DNA from: Bradyrhizobium frederickii
Lineage (GTDB): Bacteria; Pseudomonadota; Alphaproteobacteria; Rhizobiales; Xanthobacteraceae
Direction: 5' to 3'
NCBI RefSeq assembly: GCF_004570865.1
Contig: NZ_SPQS01000023.1
Coordinates: 1 to 64,000 of the forward strand
DNA: 64,000 nt
Each line of letters begins with the position of its first letter. Position 1 is the first letter of the stretch. This document shows, piece after piece, positions 51,287 to 59,924 of the stretch. A program made the position numbers and the translations under genes. A model generated the notes under the pieces. It saw nothing but the letters and a program-made list of their open reading frames with translations, did no database searches and was not told where the DNA came from.

Positions 51287-54200
51287 ATGGCTTTTTCCTC
51301 CTCCCCCTTCGCTTCCGAGCGCGCAGCGTCCGATCGCGTGCCTGGCGCTGGCGTCACTGCGGTGCTCGGGCCGACCAACACCGGCAAGACCCATCTCGCC
51401 ATCGAGCGGATGCTCGCGCATCCCTCGGGCATGATCGGCCTGCCGCTGCGCCTGCTCGCGCGCGAGGTCTACAACAAGATCGCCGCACGGGTCGGCAGCG
51501 AGGCGGTCGCGCTCGTCACCGGCGAGGAGAAGATCAAGCCGAAGAACCCGCGCTATTGGGTCTCGACCGTCGAGGCGATGCCGCGCGACCTCGACCTCTC
51601 CTTCCTTGCGGTCGACGAGGTGCAGATCGCCTCCGATCTCGAGCGCGGCCACGTCTTCACCGACCGCATCCTCAACCGCCGCGGCCGCGACGAGACGCTG
51701 CTGCTGGGCGCTGCCACCATGCGCCCGATCATCGAGCGGTTGTTGCCCGGCGTCTCCATGATCACGCGTCCCAGGCTGTCGCAGCTCGAATTCGCCGGCG
51801 ACCGCAAGATCACGCGCCAGCCGCGCCGCACCGCCATCGTCGCGTTCTCGGCCGATGAAGTCTACGCCATCGCCGAGCTGATCCGCCGCCAGCATGGCGG
51901 CGCTGCTGTTGTTCTAGGCTCGCTGTCGCCGCGCACACGCAATGCGCAGGTCGAGATGTTCCAGAACGGCGACATCGATTACCTCGTCGCCACCGACGCG
52001 GTCGGCATGGGCCTCAATCTCGACGTCGACCACGTCGCGTTTGCCTCCGACCGCAAGTTCGACGGCTATCAGTTCCGCCGGCTGACGCCGTCCGAATTCG
52101 CGCAGATCGCCGGCCGCGCCGGCCGCGCCACCCGCAACGGCACGTTCGGCACCACGGGCCGCTGCGCGCCGTTCGAGCCCGAGCTCGTCAACGCGCTGCA
52201 GAACCACACCTTCGATGCCGTGAAGATGCTGCAATGGCGCAATTCGAGGCTGGATTTCTCCTCGCTCGGCGCGTTGCAGGTGTCGCTCAACCTCGCCCCC
52301 GGCCACGAGGCGCTGACGCGCGCACCGATCGCCGAGGACATGCGCGTGCTCGACCATGCCGCCCGCGACGTCGAGGTGCGCGATATCGCGCACGGCAAGA
52401 TGGCGGTGGAACGGCTGTGGGAGGCCTGCCAGGTCCCCGACTACCGAAAACTGTCGCCGGCCGCCCATGCCGAACTGGTGACGACGCTGTACGGCTTCCT
52501 GATGCGGAAGGGTTGCATCCCCGATGCCTGGTATGAAGCCCAGGTCACCCAGGCCGACCGCATCGACGGCGATATCGACACGCTGTCGGCCCGGATCGCG
52601 CAGATTCGCACCTGGACCTTCGTCGCCAACCGCCCGGATTGGCTGAAAGACCCCGATCGCTGGCAGGGAATCACGCGGGAGGTCGAAAATAAATTATCGG
52701 ATGCGCTCCATGAACGCTTGACTGAGCGTTTCGTTGATCGCCGGACCAGTGTATTGATGCGCCGCCTGCGGGAGAACACGAGCTTGAATACTGAAATCGG
52801 CAAGACCGGCGAAGTCATCGTCGAAGGCCACGTCATCGGCCGCCTCGACGGCTTCACCTTTGCACCGGATGCGGCGGAAGCAGGCTCCGATGCGAAAGCC
52901 TTGCAGGCTGCAGCGCAAGCGGTGCTCGCCGGCGAGATCAACACGCGCGCCGAGCGGCTCGGCAACGCGCCGGACGACCAGTTCGTGCTGACCTCGGAAG
53001 GCATCATCCGCTGGACCGGCGACGCCGTGGCGCGGCTGTCTGCCGCAGAGGACGCGCTGCATCCGCGCATCCGCATCATCTCCGACGAGCGCCTGACCGG
53101 CGCCCCCCGCGACAAGGTGCAGGCGCGGCTCGAGCTCTGGCTCAAGACCCATATCGAGAAGCTGCTCGGGCCGATGTTCGACCTCTCCAAGGCCGAGGAC
53201 GTCACCGGCATCGCCCGCGGCATCGCGTTTCAGCTCGTCGAGGCCCTCGGCGTGCTCGAGCGTCCGAAGATCGCGAGCGAGCTGAAGGATCTCGACCAGT
53301 CCTCGCGCGCGGTGCTGCGCAAATACGGCGTCCGCTTCGGCGCCTATCACATCTATTTCCCCGGCCTGCTCAAGCCCGCCGCGCGCGCCCTCGCGGCGCT
53401 GCTCTGGGCGCTGAAGCAGGACAATGTCGATCTGTCCTCGCTGTCGGGCGCGCAGCATCTGGCCTCCTCGGGGCGTACCTCGTTCCCGGTCGACAAGGCG
53501 CTGCCGCGCGATGCCTATCGTGTGCTCGGCTACAAGCAGGCCGGCGAGCGCGCCGTGCGCGTCGACATTTTGGAGCGTCTGGCCGATCTGATCCGCCCGG
53601 CGCTGGCCTGGCGCGAGAACGCGTCCGGCGAGAAGCCGGCCGGCGCCTTCGACGGCCGCAGCTTCGTTGTGACGCAGGCGATGACCTCGCTCACCGGATC
53701 CGCCGGCGAGGACTTTGCGTCCGTGCTGCGCGCGCTCGGCTATCGCATGGAGAAGCGTCCGCCACTGCCGCCAAAGCCCGTCGTGGCCGAGCAGGTCGTG
53801 ACCGAAACGGTCGCGGCGGAGACGCCGCCGGTCGAAGGCAGCGCCGAGACCTCGACCGAGACCGCATCTGAGGCCGTTGCCGGCCTGCCGGAGGCGCCGG
53901 CCGCATCCACCGAAGCCGCCGCTGAAGCCGTTACCGTCGAAGATGCTCCCGGCATCGAGCCGCAGGACGAGCAGGCGCACGACGCCGAGCCGGCGCCGGA
54001 AGCCTCCGCCGAGGCGCCCGTCACGCCCGAAGACGCCCCCGGCATCGCGCCGCCGGCGGAAGAGCCTGCCGCGTCCCCGGAGGCTGCCGGCCTCGAAGCT
54101 GCTGCGGCCGAGGCCGCCGCAACGGAAGCCGCTGCATCGCCCGACGCTGCCGCGCCTGAGGCCGCGGCCACGCCCGCCGAGCCCGAACTGGTCGAGGTCT

Positions 54201-54709
54201 GGCGTCCCGGCGGCCGTCACGAGGACCGCAAGCCGCGCCACGAGCGCCACCGCCACCAGCGTCACCATCAGCCGCGTCCGCAGGCCGGTGCCGAGGCCGG
54301 CGCAGCGAGCGCCGCGCCCGGCGAAGCCGCCGAAGGCGCGAAGCCGGGCCAGCGTCACGGCGGCCATCGCAGGGACGGCGGCAGAGACTTCCGCAAGCCG
54401 CGCGAAGGCGGCGGCGAAGGCGCGCCGCGTCCCGAGGGGCGCGACGACAAGAGCCGCCGCTTCGAGGGCAAGGATCGCGACAACAAGGATCGCGATCGAA
54501 ACAAGGGCAAGTTCGGCGGCGATCGCGACAAGGGCCGCGACAACCGTGGCCGCGACCGCGACAAGGGCCGCGACCGCCAGGGCGGTCCGTCGCTGCGCCC
54601 CTACGCCTCGAGCGCAAATCCGCGCGAGCGCGATCGGCCCGTCGATCCGAACTCGCCCTTCGCCAAGCTCGCCGCGCTGAAAGAACAGCTGTCCGGCCGC
54701 AAGGAGTAG
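51287..54709 (+). CDS. SUV3-like helicase with long disordered basic tail
   Basis: A 1140-residue protein. Residues 1-560 are a SUV3-type superfamily 2 helicase: Walker A GPTNTGKT (28-35), the DEVQ box (110-113), LLLGAATM, VATDAVGMGLNLD and QIAGRAGR. Residues 560-840 are a helical region that includes VLRKYGVRFGAYHIYFPGLLKP, found in the bacterial family. From about 830 the chain is low complexity: Ala/Pro/Glu repeats to 970, then a His/Arg/Lys/Gly/Asp tail (GGDRDKGRDNRGRDRDKG). Mitochondrial SUV3 unwinds RNA for the degradosome, so an RNA role is the best guess, strengthened by the RNA-binding-like tail and the S4 gene directly after. Confidence 0.88.
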   Translation: MAFSSSPFASERAASDRVPGAGVTAVLGPTNTGKTHLAIERMLAHPSGMIGLPLRLLAREVYNKIAARVGSEAVALVTGEEKIKPKNPRYWVSTVEAMPRDLDLSFLAVDEVQIASDLERGHVFTDRILNRRGRDETLLLGAATMRPIIERLLPGVSMITRPRLSQLEFAGDRKITRQPRRTAIVAFSADEVYAIAELIRRQHGGAAVVLGSLSPRTRNAQVEMFQNGDIDYLVATDAVGMGLNLDVDHVAFASDRKFDGYQFRRLTPSEFAQIAGRAGRATRNGTFGTTGRCAPFEPELVNALQNHTFDAVKMLQWRNSRLDFSSLGALQVSLNLAPGHEALTRAPIAEDMRVLDHAARDVEVRDIAHGKMAVERLWEACQVPDYRKLSPAAHAELVTTLYGFLMRKGCIPDAWYEAQVTQADRIDGDIDTLSARIAQIRTWTFVANRPDWLKDPDRWQGITREVENKLSDALHERLTERFVDRRTSVLMRRLRENTSLNTEIGKTGEVIVEGHVIGRLDGFTFAPDAAEAGSDAKALQAAAQAVLAGEINTRAERLGNAPDDQFVLTSEGIIRWTGDAVARLSAAEDALHPRIRIISDERLTGAPRDKVQARLELWLKTHIEKLLGPMFDLSKAEDVTGIARGIAFQLVEALGVLERPKIASELKDLDQSSRAVLRKYGVRFGAYHIYFPGLLKPAARALAALLWALKQDNVDLSSLSGAQHLASSGRTSFPVDKALPRDAYRVLGYKQAGERAVRVDILERLADLIRPALAWRENASGEKPAGAFDGRSFVVTQAMTSLTGSAGEDFASVLRALGYRMEKRPPLPPKPVVAEQVVTETVAAETPPVEGSAETSTETASEAVAGLPEAPAASTEAAAEAVTVEDAPGIEPQDEQAHDAEPAPEASAEAPVTPEDAPGIAPPAEEPAASPEAAGLEAAAAEAAATEAAASPDAAAPEAAATPAEPELVEVWRPGGRHEDRKPRHERHRHQRHHQPRPQAGAEAGAASAAPGEAAEGAKPGQRHGGHRRDGGRDFRKPREGGGEGAPRPEGRDDKSRRFEGKDRDNKDRDRNKGKFGGDRDKGRDNRGRDRDKGRDRQGGPSLRPYASSANPRERDRPVDPNSPFAKLAALKEQLSGRKE

Positions 54710-54770
54710 CACCGCCTTTTCAAGTGCGGAGCGGCTCGCGTGAAGACAACGCGTCCAATGGAGTAAAGCC

Positions 54771-55043
54771 ACGACGACCGAGCGGCAGCGCCTCGACAAA
54801 TGGCTGTGGCACGCGCGGGTGGTGAAGGCGCGCAGCTCCGCGGCCGAGCTCGTCGTCAGCGGCCATGTCCGCATCAACGGCGCCCGCGAGACCTCGCCGG
54901 GGCACGCGGTCAAGGTCGGCGACGTGCTCACCATCGCGCTCGACCGCACGGTGCGCGTGTTGAGAGTGACAAGCTTTAGCGAGCGCCGCGGCGATGCGGC
55001 CTCGGCACGGGTGCTCTACGAGGAGCTCGGGATGCGCAATTAA
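54771..55043 (+). CDS. S4-domain RNA-binding protein with ACG in the start position
   Basis: The S4 domain is complete if reading begins at ACG 54771: TTERQRLDKWLWHARVVKAR, then SSAAELVVSGHVRINGARE, KVGDVLTIALDRTVRVLRV and FSERRGDAAS. Related proteins start M-x-x-x-x-R-x-D-x-W-L-W, so the ACG stands where the initiating ATG should be, with GGAG 7 nt upstream (54760-54763). No ATG, GTG or TTG exists in frame between the stop at 54741 and GTG 54816/54819, and starting there would remove the first helix of the fold. The protein (90 residues) resembles Hsp15/YlmH-type ribosome binders. It follows the SUV3-like gene, as in other rhizobia. Confidence 0.7.
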   Translation, partial: TTTERQRLDKWLWHARVVKARSSAAELVVSGHVRINGARETSPGHAVKVGDVLTIALDRTVRVLRVTSFSERRGDAASARVLYEELGMRN

Positions 55044-55175
55044 TTGCGCTTCTTATTCATTTCTTGGTCGATCAAACACCCAAAGCCGTCATGATCGGGC
55101 TTTCCCGACCTTGCGGCGCCGGGCCATCCGCGCTAGGCAAGCCGCGACTTCTAAAAGAGCTTTTCGGAGCGTTGG

Positions 55176-55514
55176 ATGACTTACGTCGTCACTGAAAACT
55201 GCATCAAGTGCAAGTACACCGACTGCGTCGAGGTCTGCCCGGTCGACTGCTTCTACGAGGGTGACAACATGCTGGTCATCCACCCGGACGAATGCATCGA
55301 TTGTGGCGTGTGCGAGCCGGAATGCCCCGCCGACGCCATCAAGCCGGACACGGAACCGGGCCTGGAAAAGTGGCTCCAGGTCAACGCCGACTACGCCAAG
55401 AGCTGGCCGAACATCACCCAGAAGAAGGAATCACCTGGCGACGCCAAGGAATTCGACGGCATGGAAGGCAAGTTCGAGAAATATTTTTCCCCGAACCCCG
55501 GCTCCGGCGACTAA
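55176..55514 (+). CDS. fdxA: Seven-iron ferredoxin FdxA
   Basis: A 112-residue ferredoxin with one 3Fe-4S and one 4Fe-4S cluster. The cysteines are in VTENCIKCKYTDCVEVCPVDCF (first half) and DECIDCGVCEPECPADAIKPD (second half). The C-terminal extension (LEKWLQVNADYAKSWPNIT) is typical of FdxA of rhizobia. It shuttles electrons in the cytoplasm; partners are unknown. ATG 55176 is preceded by GAGCGTTGG, a weak site. It lies between the S4 gene and carD, the common rhizobial order. Confidence 0.95.
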   Translation: MTYVVTENCIKCKYTDCVEVCPVDCFYEGDNMLVIHPDECIDCGVCEPECPADAIKPDTEPGLEKWLQVNADYAKSWPNITQKKESPGDAKEFDGMEGKFEKYFSPNPGSGD

Positions 55515-55565
55515 ATCAGGCTCAAACTTAACCCTAATAGCGGCGCCGCGAAGACCCCTAAATCA

Positions 55566-55600
55566 TTGATTTTTGCGGGAAATGTGCTATATTGGGCACA
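55566..55600 (+). promoter_or_regulatory. carD: Promoter of carD with a dyad over the -10 box
   Basis: TTGATT (55566-55571), a 16-nt spacer and TATATT (55588-55593) fit a sigma-70-type promoter. A TGTGC-N8-GCACA dyad (55583-55600) covers the -10 box and could be an operator. A start point near 55600 would lie downstream of the first open codon at 55592, so the longest carD frame cannot be fully translated from this promoter. Confidence 0.5.
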
Positions 55601-55840
55601 TTAAGCCGAACCCCGTCAGCCCCCTTGGCCCCTCTGGGTTCCCGTGAAACCAATGTCGAACAGGGGCGTGGCAGTTTCCGCGCGCAGGCTGTGTCACAGA
55701 AAACGCGTAAAAAGAGTACTTCAGCGAGGGCTTCCCATAAGGAGGCCAAAAAAGTCGCCGCGGCCAGCCGTAGCGCATCCAAGGGTCGGACCACGACGAA
55801 GGCGCCGGCTGCAAAGTCCTCGAAGAACAAAAGAAGCGCA

Positions 55841-56671
55841 ATGCCTAACAAGACTGCCAAACCGGCCGCGAAAGCGACCGCTGCCAAGCCTGCTGCCAAG
55901 TCTGTGACTGCAAAGCCTGGGACTGCCAAGCATGCTGCCGCCAAGGCTCCCGCTGCCAAGCCCGCCGCGCCGAAGGCTCCCGTTGCTGTTGCTCCTGCCA
56001 AGGCTCCCGTCGCTGCCAAGCCGGCCGCCAAGCCCGCTGCTGCGCCGAAGGTCGAGGAAAAGAAGGTCGTGACCCAGCGCCAGGGCTTCAAGGCCAACGA
56101 ATTCGTGGTCTATCCCGCTCACGGCGTCGGCCAGATCCTGGCCATCGAGGAGCAGGAGATCGCCGGTGCGAAGCTCGAGCTGTTCGTCATCAACTTCATC
56201 AAGGACAAGATGACGCTGCGCGTGCCGACCGCCAAGGTCGCCAATGTCGGCATGCGCAAGCTGTCCGAGCCGGCGCTGGTGAAGAAGGCGCTGGAGACGC
56301 TCAAGGGCCGCGCCCGCGTCAAGCGCACCATGTGGTCGCGCCGCGCCCAGGAATACGAAGCGAAGATCAATTCGGGCGACATCGTCGCAATCGCGGAAGT
56401 CGTGCGCGACCTCTACCGCTCGGAATCGCAGCCGGAGCAGTCCTACTCCGAACGCCAGCTCTATGAAGCGGCGCTCGACCGTCTGTCCCGCGAGATCGCG
56501 GTGGTGCAGCACTCGACCGAGACCGAAGCGGTCAAGGAGATCGAGGCCCAGCTCGCCAAGAGCCCGCGCCGCAACGCCAAGGCGGAAGCCGCCGAGGGCG
56601 AAGCCGATGCCGAGGGCGATACCGACGATACCGATGGCGACGACACCACCGTCGCCGACGAGGCCGCGTAA
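55841..56671 (+). CDS. carD: CarD-family transcriptional regulator
   Basis: From ATG 55841 a 276-residue protein. Residues 1-78 form an Ala/Lys/Pro-rich tail (AAKPAAKSVTAKPGTAK and similar), then the CarD/TRCF RNA-polymerase-interacting domain starts at QGFKANEFVVYPAHGVGQI and the helical DNA-binding part follows (ALETLKGRARVKRTMWSRRAQEYEAKINSGD). The end is acidic. CarD binds RNA polymerase beta and stabilises open complexes at rRNA and other promoters. The frame stays open to 55592: GTG 55691 (SQKTRKKSTSARAS) is a plausible longer start with 50 more basic residues. Histone-like tails of this kind are typical of Bradyrhizobium CarD. A strong terminator follows. Confidence 0.85.
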   Translation: MPNKTAKPAAKATAAKPAAKSVTAKPGTAKHAAAKAPAAKPAAPKAPVAVAPAKAPVAAKPAAKPAAAPKVEEKKVVTQRQGFKANEFVVYPAHGVGQILAIEEQEIAGAKLELFVINFIKDKMTLRVPTAKVANVGMRKLSEPALVKKALETLKGRARVKRTMWSRRAQEYEAKINSGDIVAIAEVVRDLYRSESQPEQSYSERQLYEAALDRLSREIAVVQHSTETEAVKEIEAQLAKSPRRNAKAEAAEGEADAEGDTDDTDGDDTTVADEAA

Positions 56672-56698
56672 GCCGCTTCGTATCGATCGCAAGCGATC

Positions 56699-56727
56699 AA
56701 AAGCCCGGCCGTTCGGCCGGGCTTTTT
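56699..56727 (+). terminator. Rho-independent terminator of carD
   Basis: AAAAGCCCGGCCG-TT-CGGCCGGGCTTTTTG is a perfect stem with a T-run, 28 nt after the carD stop. It also separates carD from the convergent cyclase gene. Confidence 0.9.
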
Positions 56728-56761
56728 GCTTGGCGTCCTGACGCAGCGGGGGAGTTCGGCT

Positions 56762-58150
56762 CTACGCGCCGCGCGGCTGGGTCCAAATCGAGATCGGCTG
56801 CTGAATACCGCGGATCGCCCGCGGCTCTCGCGCTTCCAATGACTGAAACGTTGCGGCTGCGTCGCCAAGCTCGGCCTTCGCTTGGCTGACGAGGTCGTCA
56901 CTTGCCACCAGCGCGCAATCGAAGGTGCGGGTCAAGGCTTCGAGACGGCTTGCCACGTTGACGGTCGCGCCGATCACCGCAAATTCCAGACAGGTCTGTC
57001 CGATGTCGCCGAGCACCACCGGCCCATAATGCAAGCCAAAGCTCACATGAAGAGGTGGCTCGCCTGACGCTGCCCGCCGATCGTTCCAACCGTCCGCCGC
57101 CGCGATCATTGCCTGGGCACATCGCAGCGCGTTGCTGGCGTCGTGCTCGCCCGCGAAGGGTGTGCCGAACGTCGCCATCAATCCGTCCCCGAGATATTTG
57201 TCGAGCGTGCCGCTATGGCGGAAGACCTCCTGCTCCATCAATCCGTGGAATTCCCGCAACGTCCGCACAACCTCCTGCGGCGAGCGCGCATCGGCAAAGG
57301 TCGTGAAGCCGACGATGTCGACGAACAGCACCGCGACGTGTTGCGTGCGCACCTGCTTCAACGGCTCGTCTTGCTTCGACAATTCCGCCACGACATTGGG
57401 CGAGAAGTAGCGTGCGAGGTTGCCGCGCTCGCGCTCCACCGCGGCATGCCGGACCAAGAGGTCGTTGCTGCGGCGGACCGCGAGCGCCAAGGTCATGGCC
57501 ACGATCATGAATACGACGATCTCCTGGATGCGAACGTGGAATACGATCTCGCTGGGCGAGATCATCGCAAACAAGCGCTGATCGCTGCCTGTTGCGGCGG
57601 CTATGCGGGCCGTCAGCGCAGGATCGCGATCGGGTTGCCACCAGACCCAGACCATGCCGATGATCCAGAGCGCAGCCGTCCACACGCCGACCGCAATCAC
57701 GGTTCGCCAAGTATAGGCCAGTGTGGCGCCTGCGAGCAGCACGAAGAAATAGATGAAGTTGCCGAAATGGTACTGCATCGCGACCGGCCAGTGCGAGGCT
57801 CCGAACGGATTGGGAACCACGATGAGGCACGTGAGCAGCGCCAGGTCGCAAAACAGGAGTGCCAATTCCGGACGCGACACGCCGACCCGCCCAACCCTGA
57901 CCTGGGCCCAGCCGATCAGTGCGAACAAGCCGAGCAGCGCCACGTAGTAGAGTTGCTCCCAGGCCGGGTTGATCACCAGCAGCAGGCAGCCAATGACGAC
58001 GAGGGCAACATAGCGCGCCCGCACCGCGAGTTGCAGGCCCTCCCGCTTGGCGGACGTCAGCGCGGCTTGTGCGAACTGAACTGTTTCGGCATCGCGCTTG
58101 CTCGGCGCGGGCGAAAGCGCAGCCGGCAGGCTGAAGCGCTCGACGAGCAT
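56762..58150 (-). CDS. Membrane class III adenylate/guanylate cyclase
   Basis: A 462-residue protein. The first 220 residues have about six membrane helices (YVALVVIGCLLLVINP, LALLFCDLALLTCLIVV, GNFIYFFVLLAGATLAY, VIAVGVWTAALWIIGMVWVWW, EIVVFMIVAMTLALAV). A short linker RERGNLARYFSPNVVAELS leads to a class III cyclase domain with the metal-binding VLFVDIVGFTTFAD, SGTLDKYLGDGLMATFGTP (second metal Asp and transition-state loop), and FGLHYGPVVLGDIG. It should make cAMP. The start is ATG 58150 (MLVERFSLPAAL); an open extension upstream is unlikely. It lies convergent to carD and is probably cotranscribed with nothing. Confidence 0.85.
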   Translation of the reverse strand: MLVERFSLPAALSPAPSKRDAETVQFAQAALTSAKREGLQLAVRARYVALVVIGCLLLVINPAWEQLYYVALLGLFALIGWAQVRVGRVGVSRPELALLFCDLALLTCLIVVPNPFGASHWPVAMQYHFGNFIYFFVLLAGATLAYTWRTVIAVGVWTAALWIIGMVWVWWQPDRDPALTARIAAATGSDQRLFAMISPSEIVFHVRIQEIVVFMIVAMTLALAVRRSNDLLVRHAAVERERGNLARYFSPNVVAELSKQDEPLKQVRTQHVAVLFVDIVGFTTFADARSPQEVVRTLREFHGLMEQEVFRHSGTLDKYLGDGLMATFGTPFAGEHDASNALRCAQAMIAAADGWNDRRAASGEPPLHVSFGLHYGPVVLGDIGQTCLEFAVIGATVNVASRLEALTRTFDCALVASDDLVSQAKAELGDAAATFQSLEAREPRAIRGIQQPISIWTQPRGA

Positions 58151-58178
58151 TGTCACGGCAGTCTCCTCACTTGGGCCT

Positions 58179-58550
58179 TCAAGTCCGCTGCGTCTTTGCG
58201 GAGACGCCGATTTCACCCCGACGGTCTTCTCCGTCAGCCCCAGCCGCAACCGACGCCCACCAGCCCCCCAGGGCATCGATCAACGGCACGAGAGCATGAC
58301 CGGCGGCCGTCAGATCGTACTCTACGCGCAGCGGATATCCGCCGAATTCAGTGCGGCTTACGATACCGGCGTCCTCCAGCTTGCGAAGCTCGAGCGCGAG
58401 CATCCTGTGTGAGATGGTCGGATTGTCGCGGCGCAAGTCGCTGAAGCGCTTGGTGCCCTGCTTCAAATAGTAGATCAGCAGCGTCGGCCAGCGACCGCTC
58501 AGAATCTGCATCACTTCCTCGATGGGACATCTCGAAACGAGATCCTTCAT
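58179..58550 (-). CDS. HxlR-family transcriptional regulator
   Basis: A 123-residue MarR-like winged helix of the HxlR family. CPIEEVMQILSGRWPTLLIYYL (with the conserved N-terminal Cys at 8), FSDLRRDNPTISHRMLALELRKLEDAGIV (recognition helix) and TEFGGYPLRVEYDLTAAGHALVP (wing) match. The Cys suggests thiol or electrophile sensing. It is divergent from the GST gene; a TTAC-N10-GTAA dyad in the gap (58564-58581) is a candidate operator, so it presumably represses the GST gene. Confidence 0.88.
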   Translation of the reverse strand: MKDLVSRCPIEEVMQILSGRWPTLLIYYLKQGTKRFSDLRRDNPTISHRMLALELRKLEDAGIVSRTEFGGYPLRVEYDLTAAGHALVPLIDALGGWWASVAAGADGEDRRGEIGVSAKTQRT

Positions 58551-58563
58551 CGGCGCCTCCAGG

Positions 58564-58581
58564 TTACAAAAAAGTTCGTAA
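58564..58581. promoter_or_regulatory. TTAC-N10-GTAA dyad, candidate HxlR operator
   Basis: TTAC at 58564-58567 and GTAA at 58578-58581 with a 10-nt spacer, in the AT-rich divergent promoter between the HxlR gene and the GST gene. The arrangement resembles sites of other HxlR-type dimers. Confidence 0.4.
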
Positions 58582-58658
58582 TTTACTTGATGCGGCGAGC
58601 GACTAGGGTCGCATCACCGCTGCGCAGCGTGATCATCAGACATCACGGAGAATGGATC

Positions 58659-59363
58659 ATGGACCCAATTCTACTCTACGGCTTCCCGAAGGGAAGCTCC
58701 ATGGGGCTCGTTGCGGCTCTCGAATGGCTGGGCAAGCCATATCGGCTGTGCCGGGTCGACATGATGGGCGAGATGCGAAGCCCGTCATACGCCCGCATCA
58801 ATCCGCGACATGAGACGCCGGTCTTCATCACCGAGCAGGGCGAGGTGCTGACGGAAACGATGACGATCGCGGCCCGGCTCGAGGCCAGGGATGTCGAACG
58901 GCGCATCAGCTTCGATCCGCTGACGCGGCAAGCCGATCGCATGCATCAGCTCATGGCGTTCGTGAATACCGGTTTCACCGCCGCCTTCGCACCGCTGTGG
59001 GCCGCCATGGAAGCCGAAGCCATGGAGCCCGCCACGAAGTCGGTCCTGCGTGCTTTCGGCACAGCAAGGGTCATCGAGCGTCATGACAAGCTCGAAGGGA
59101 TGATCGAATCGCGGCAATTCCTGCTCGGGGACCGGCCGACCCTCGCCGACGCCTTGCTTGTCGGCGTCGCGCGCTGGCTCGACTTCCACGCGGTCGCGGA
59201 GAGGAGCCGCTGGCCGAAGCTGGCGGCGCTGCGAGCTCGCCTCGAAGCCGATCCCGCGATCCTCTACGCCACCGCTCTGGAGGACGGCGACTCTGATCCG
59301 GGAACGGGATCGTGCACCGGCCACGTCGCGCTGGCCGAATTGATTGCGCAATTCGGCAAATAG
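58659..59363 (+). CDS. Glutathione S-transferase family protein
   Basis: A 234-residue GST-like protein. The N-terminal thioredoxin-like domain is PILLYGFPKGSSMGLVAALEWLGKPYRL, with the cis-proline region ETPVFITEQGEVLTET (typically glutathione-binding). The helical C-terminal domain holds LGDRPTLADALLVGVARWL, the GST signature. It probably conjugates or removes electrophiles in the cytoplasm, in line with the HxlR regulator next to it. ATG 58659 is preceded by CGGAGAA. An upstream ATG (58587) would add 24 residues not in the family. Confidence 0.85.
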   Translation: MDPILLYGFPKGSSMGLVAALEWLGKPYRLCRVDMMGEMRSPSYARINPRHETPVFITEQGEVLTETMTIAARLEARDVERRISFDPLTRQADRMHQLMAFVNTGFTAAFAPLWAAMEAEAMEPATKSVLRAFGTARVIERHDKLEGMIESRQFLLGDRPTLADALLVGVARWLDFHAVAERSRWPKLAALRARLEADPAILYATALEDGDSDPGTGSCTGHVALAELIAQFGK

Positions 59364-59390
59364 GGAAGCGGGAGGAGCCTCGACGCGCTC

Positions 59391-59924
59391 CTACTTCACC
59401 GGCCGCTTCTCGAGCTTCCTTGCCAGCGTGCGCCGGTGCATGCCGAGCCGCCGTGCCGCTTCCGAGATGTTGAAATCGGTCTCGATCAGGGTCTGGTGGA
59501 TGCGCTCCCATTCCAGCGTCTTGATCGAGGTCGGCCGTGCATCGAGTGCGACCTCGGTGTTCCCCGCGGCCTTGGTGAAGGCGGCTTCGATGTCGTCCGT
59601 GTTCGACGGCTTTGCGAGATAATGGCAGGCGCCCAATTTGATCGCCTCCACGGCAGTCGCGATGCTGGCAAAGCCCGTGAGCACCACGATCAGCGTGTCG
59701 GGGTCGTGTGTGTGCAGCAGCTCGACGCAGGCGAGGCCCGAGGCGCCGCCAAGCTTGAGATCGACCACGGCATGGCCGAAGGAGCGCTCCTCCAGCACCT
59801 GGCGCACCTCCTCGATCGAGGCGGCCAGCACGACGTCATAGCCGCGGCGCTCGAACGAGCGCTTCAGCGTGCGCGCGAAGCCGGCATCGTCCTCGACGAC
59901 AATGAGCGAACGGTCAGGCGTCAA
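59391..59924 (-). CDS. regR: Redox response regulator RegR (ActR/PrrA/RegA family)
   Basis: A 177-residue response regulator. The receiver has the acidic pocket E11-D12-D13, phosphoacceptor D55 (HAVVDLKLGG) and K105 (YLAKPS). The Fis-type helix-turn-helix ISEAARRLGMHRRTLARKLEKRPVK at the end is near-identical to PrrA/RegA. In Bradyrhizobium RegR activates nifA, respiration and other low-oxygen genes when phosphorylated by RegS. It overlaps the end of regS by 11 nt and is the last gene of the cyo-surf1-regSR unit. Confidence 0.95.
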   Translation of the reverse strand: MTPDRSLIVVEDDAGFARTLKRSFERRGYDVVLAASIEEVRQVLEERSFGHAVVDLKLGGASGLACVELLHTHDPDTLIVVLTGFASIATAVEAIKLGACHYLAKPSNTDDIEAAFTKAAGNTEVALDARPTSIKTLEWERIHQTLIETDFNISEAARRLGMHRRTLARKLEKRPVK

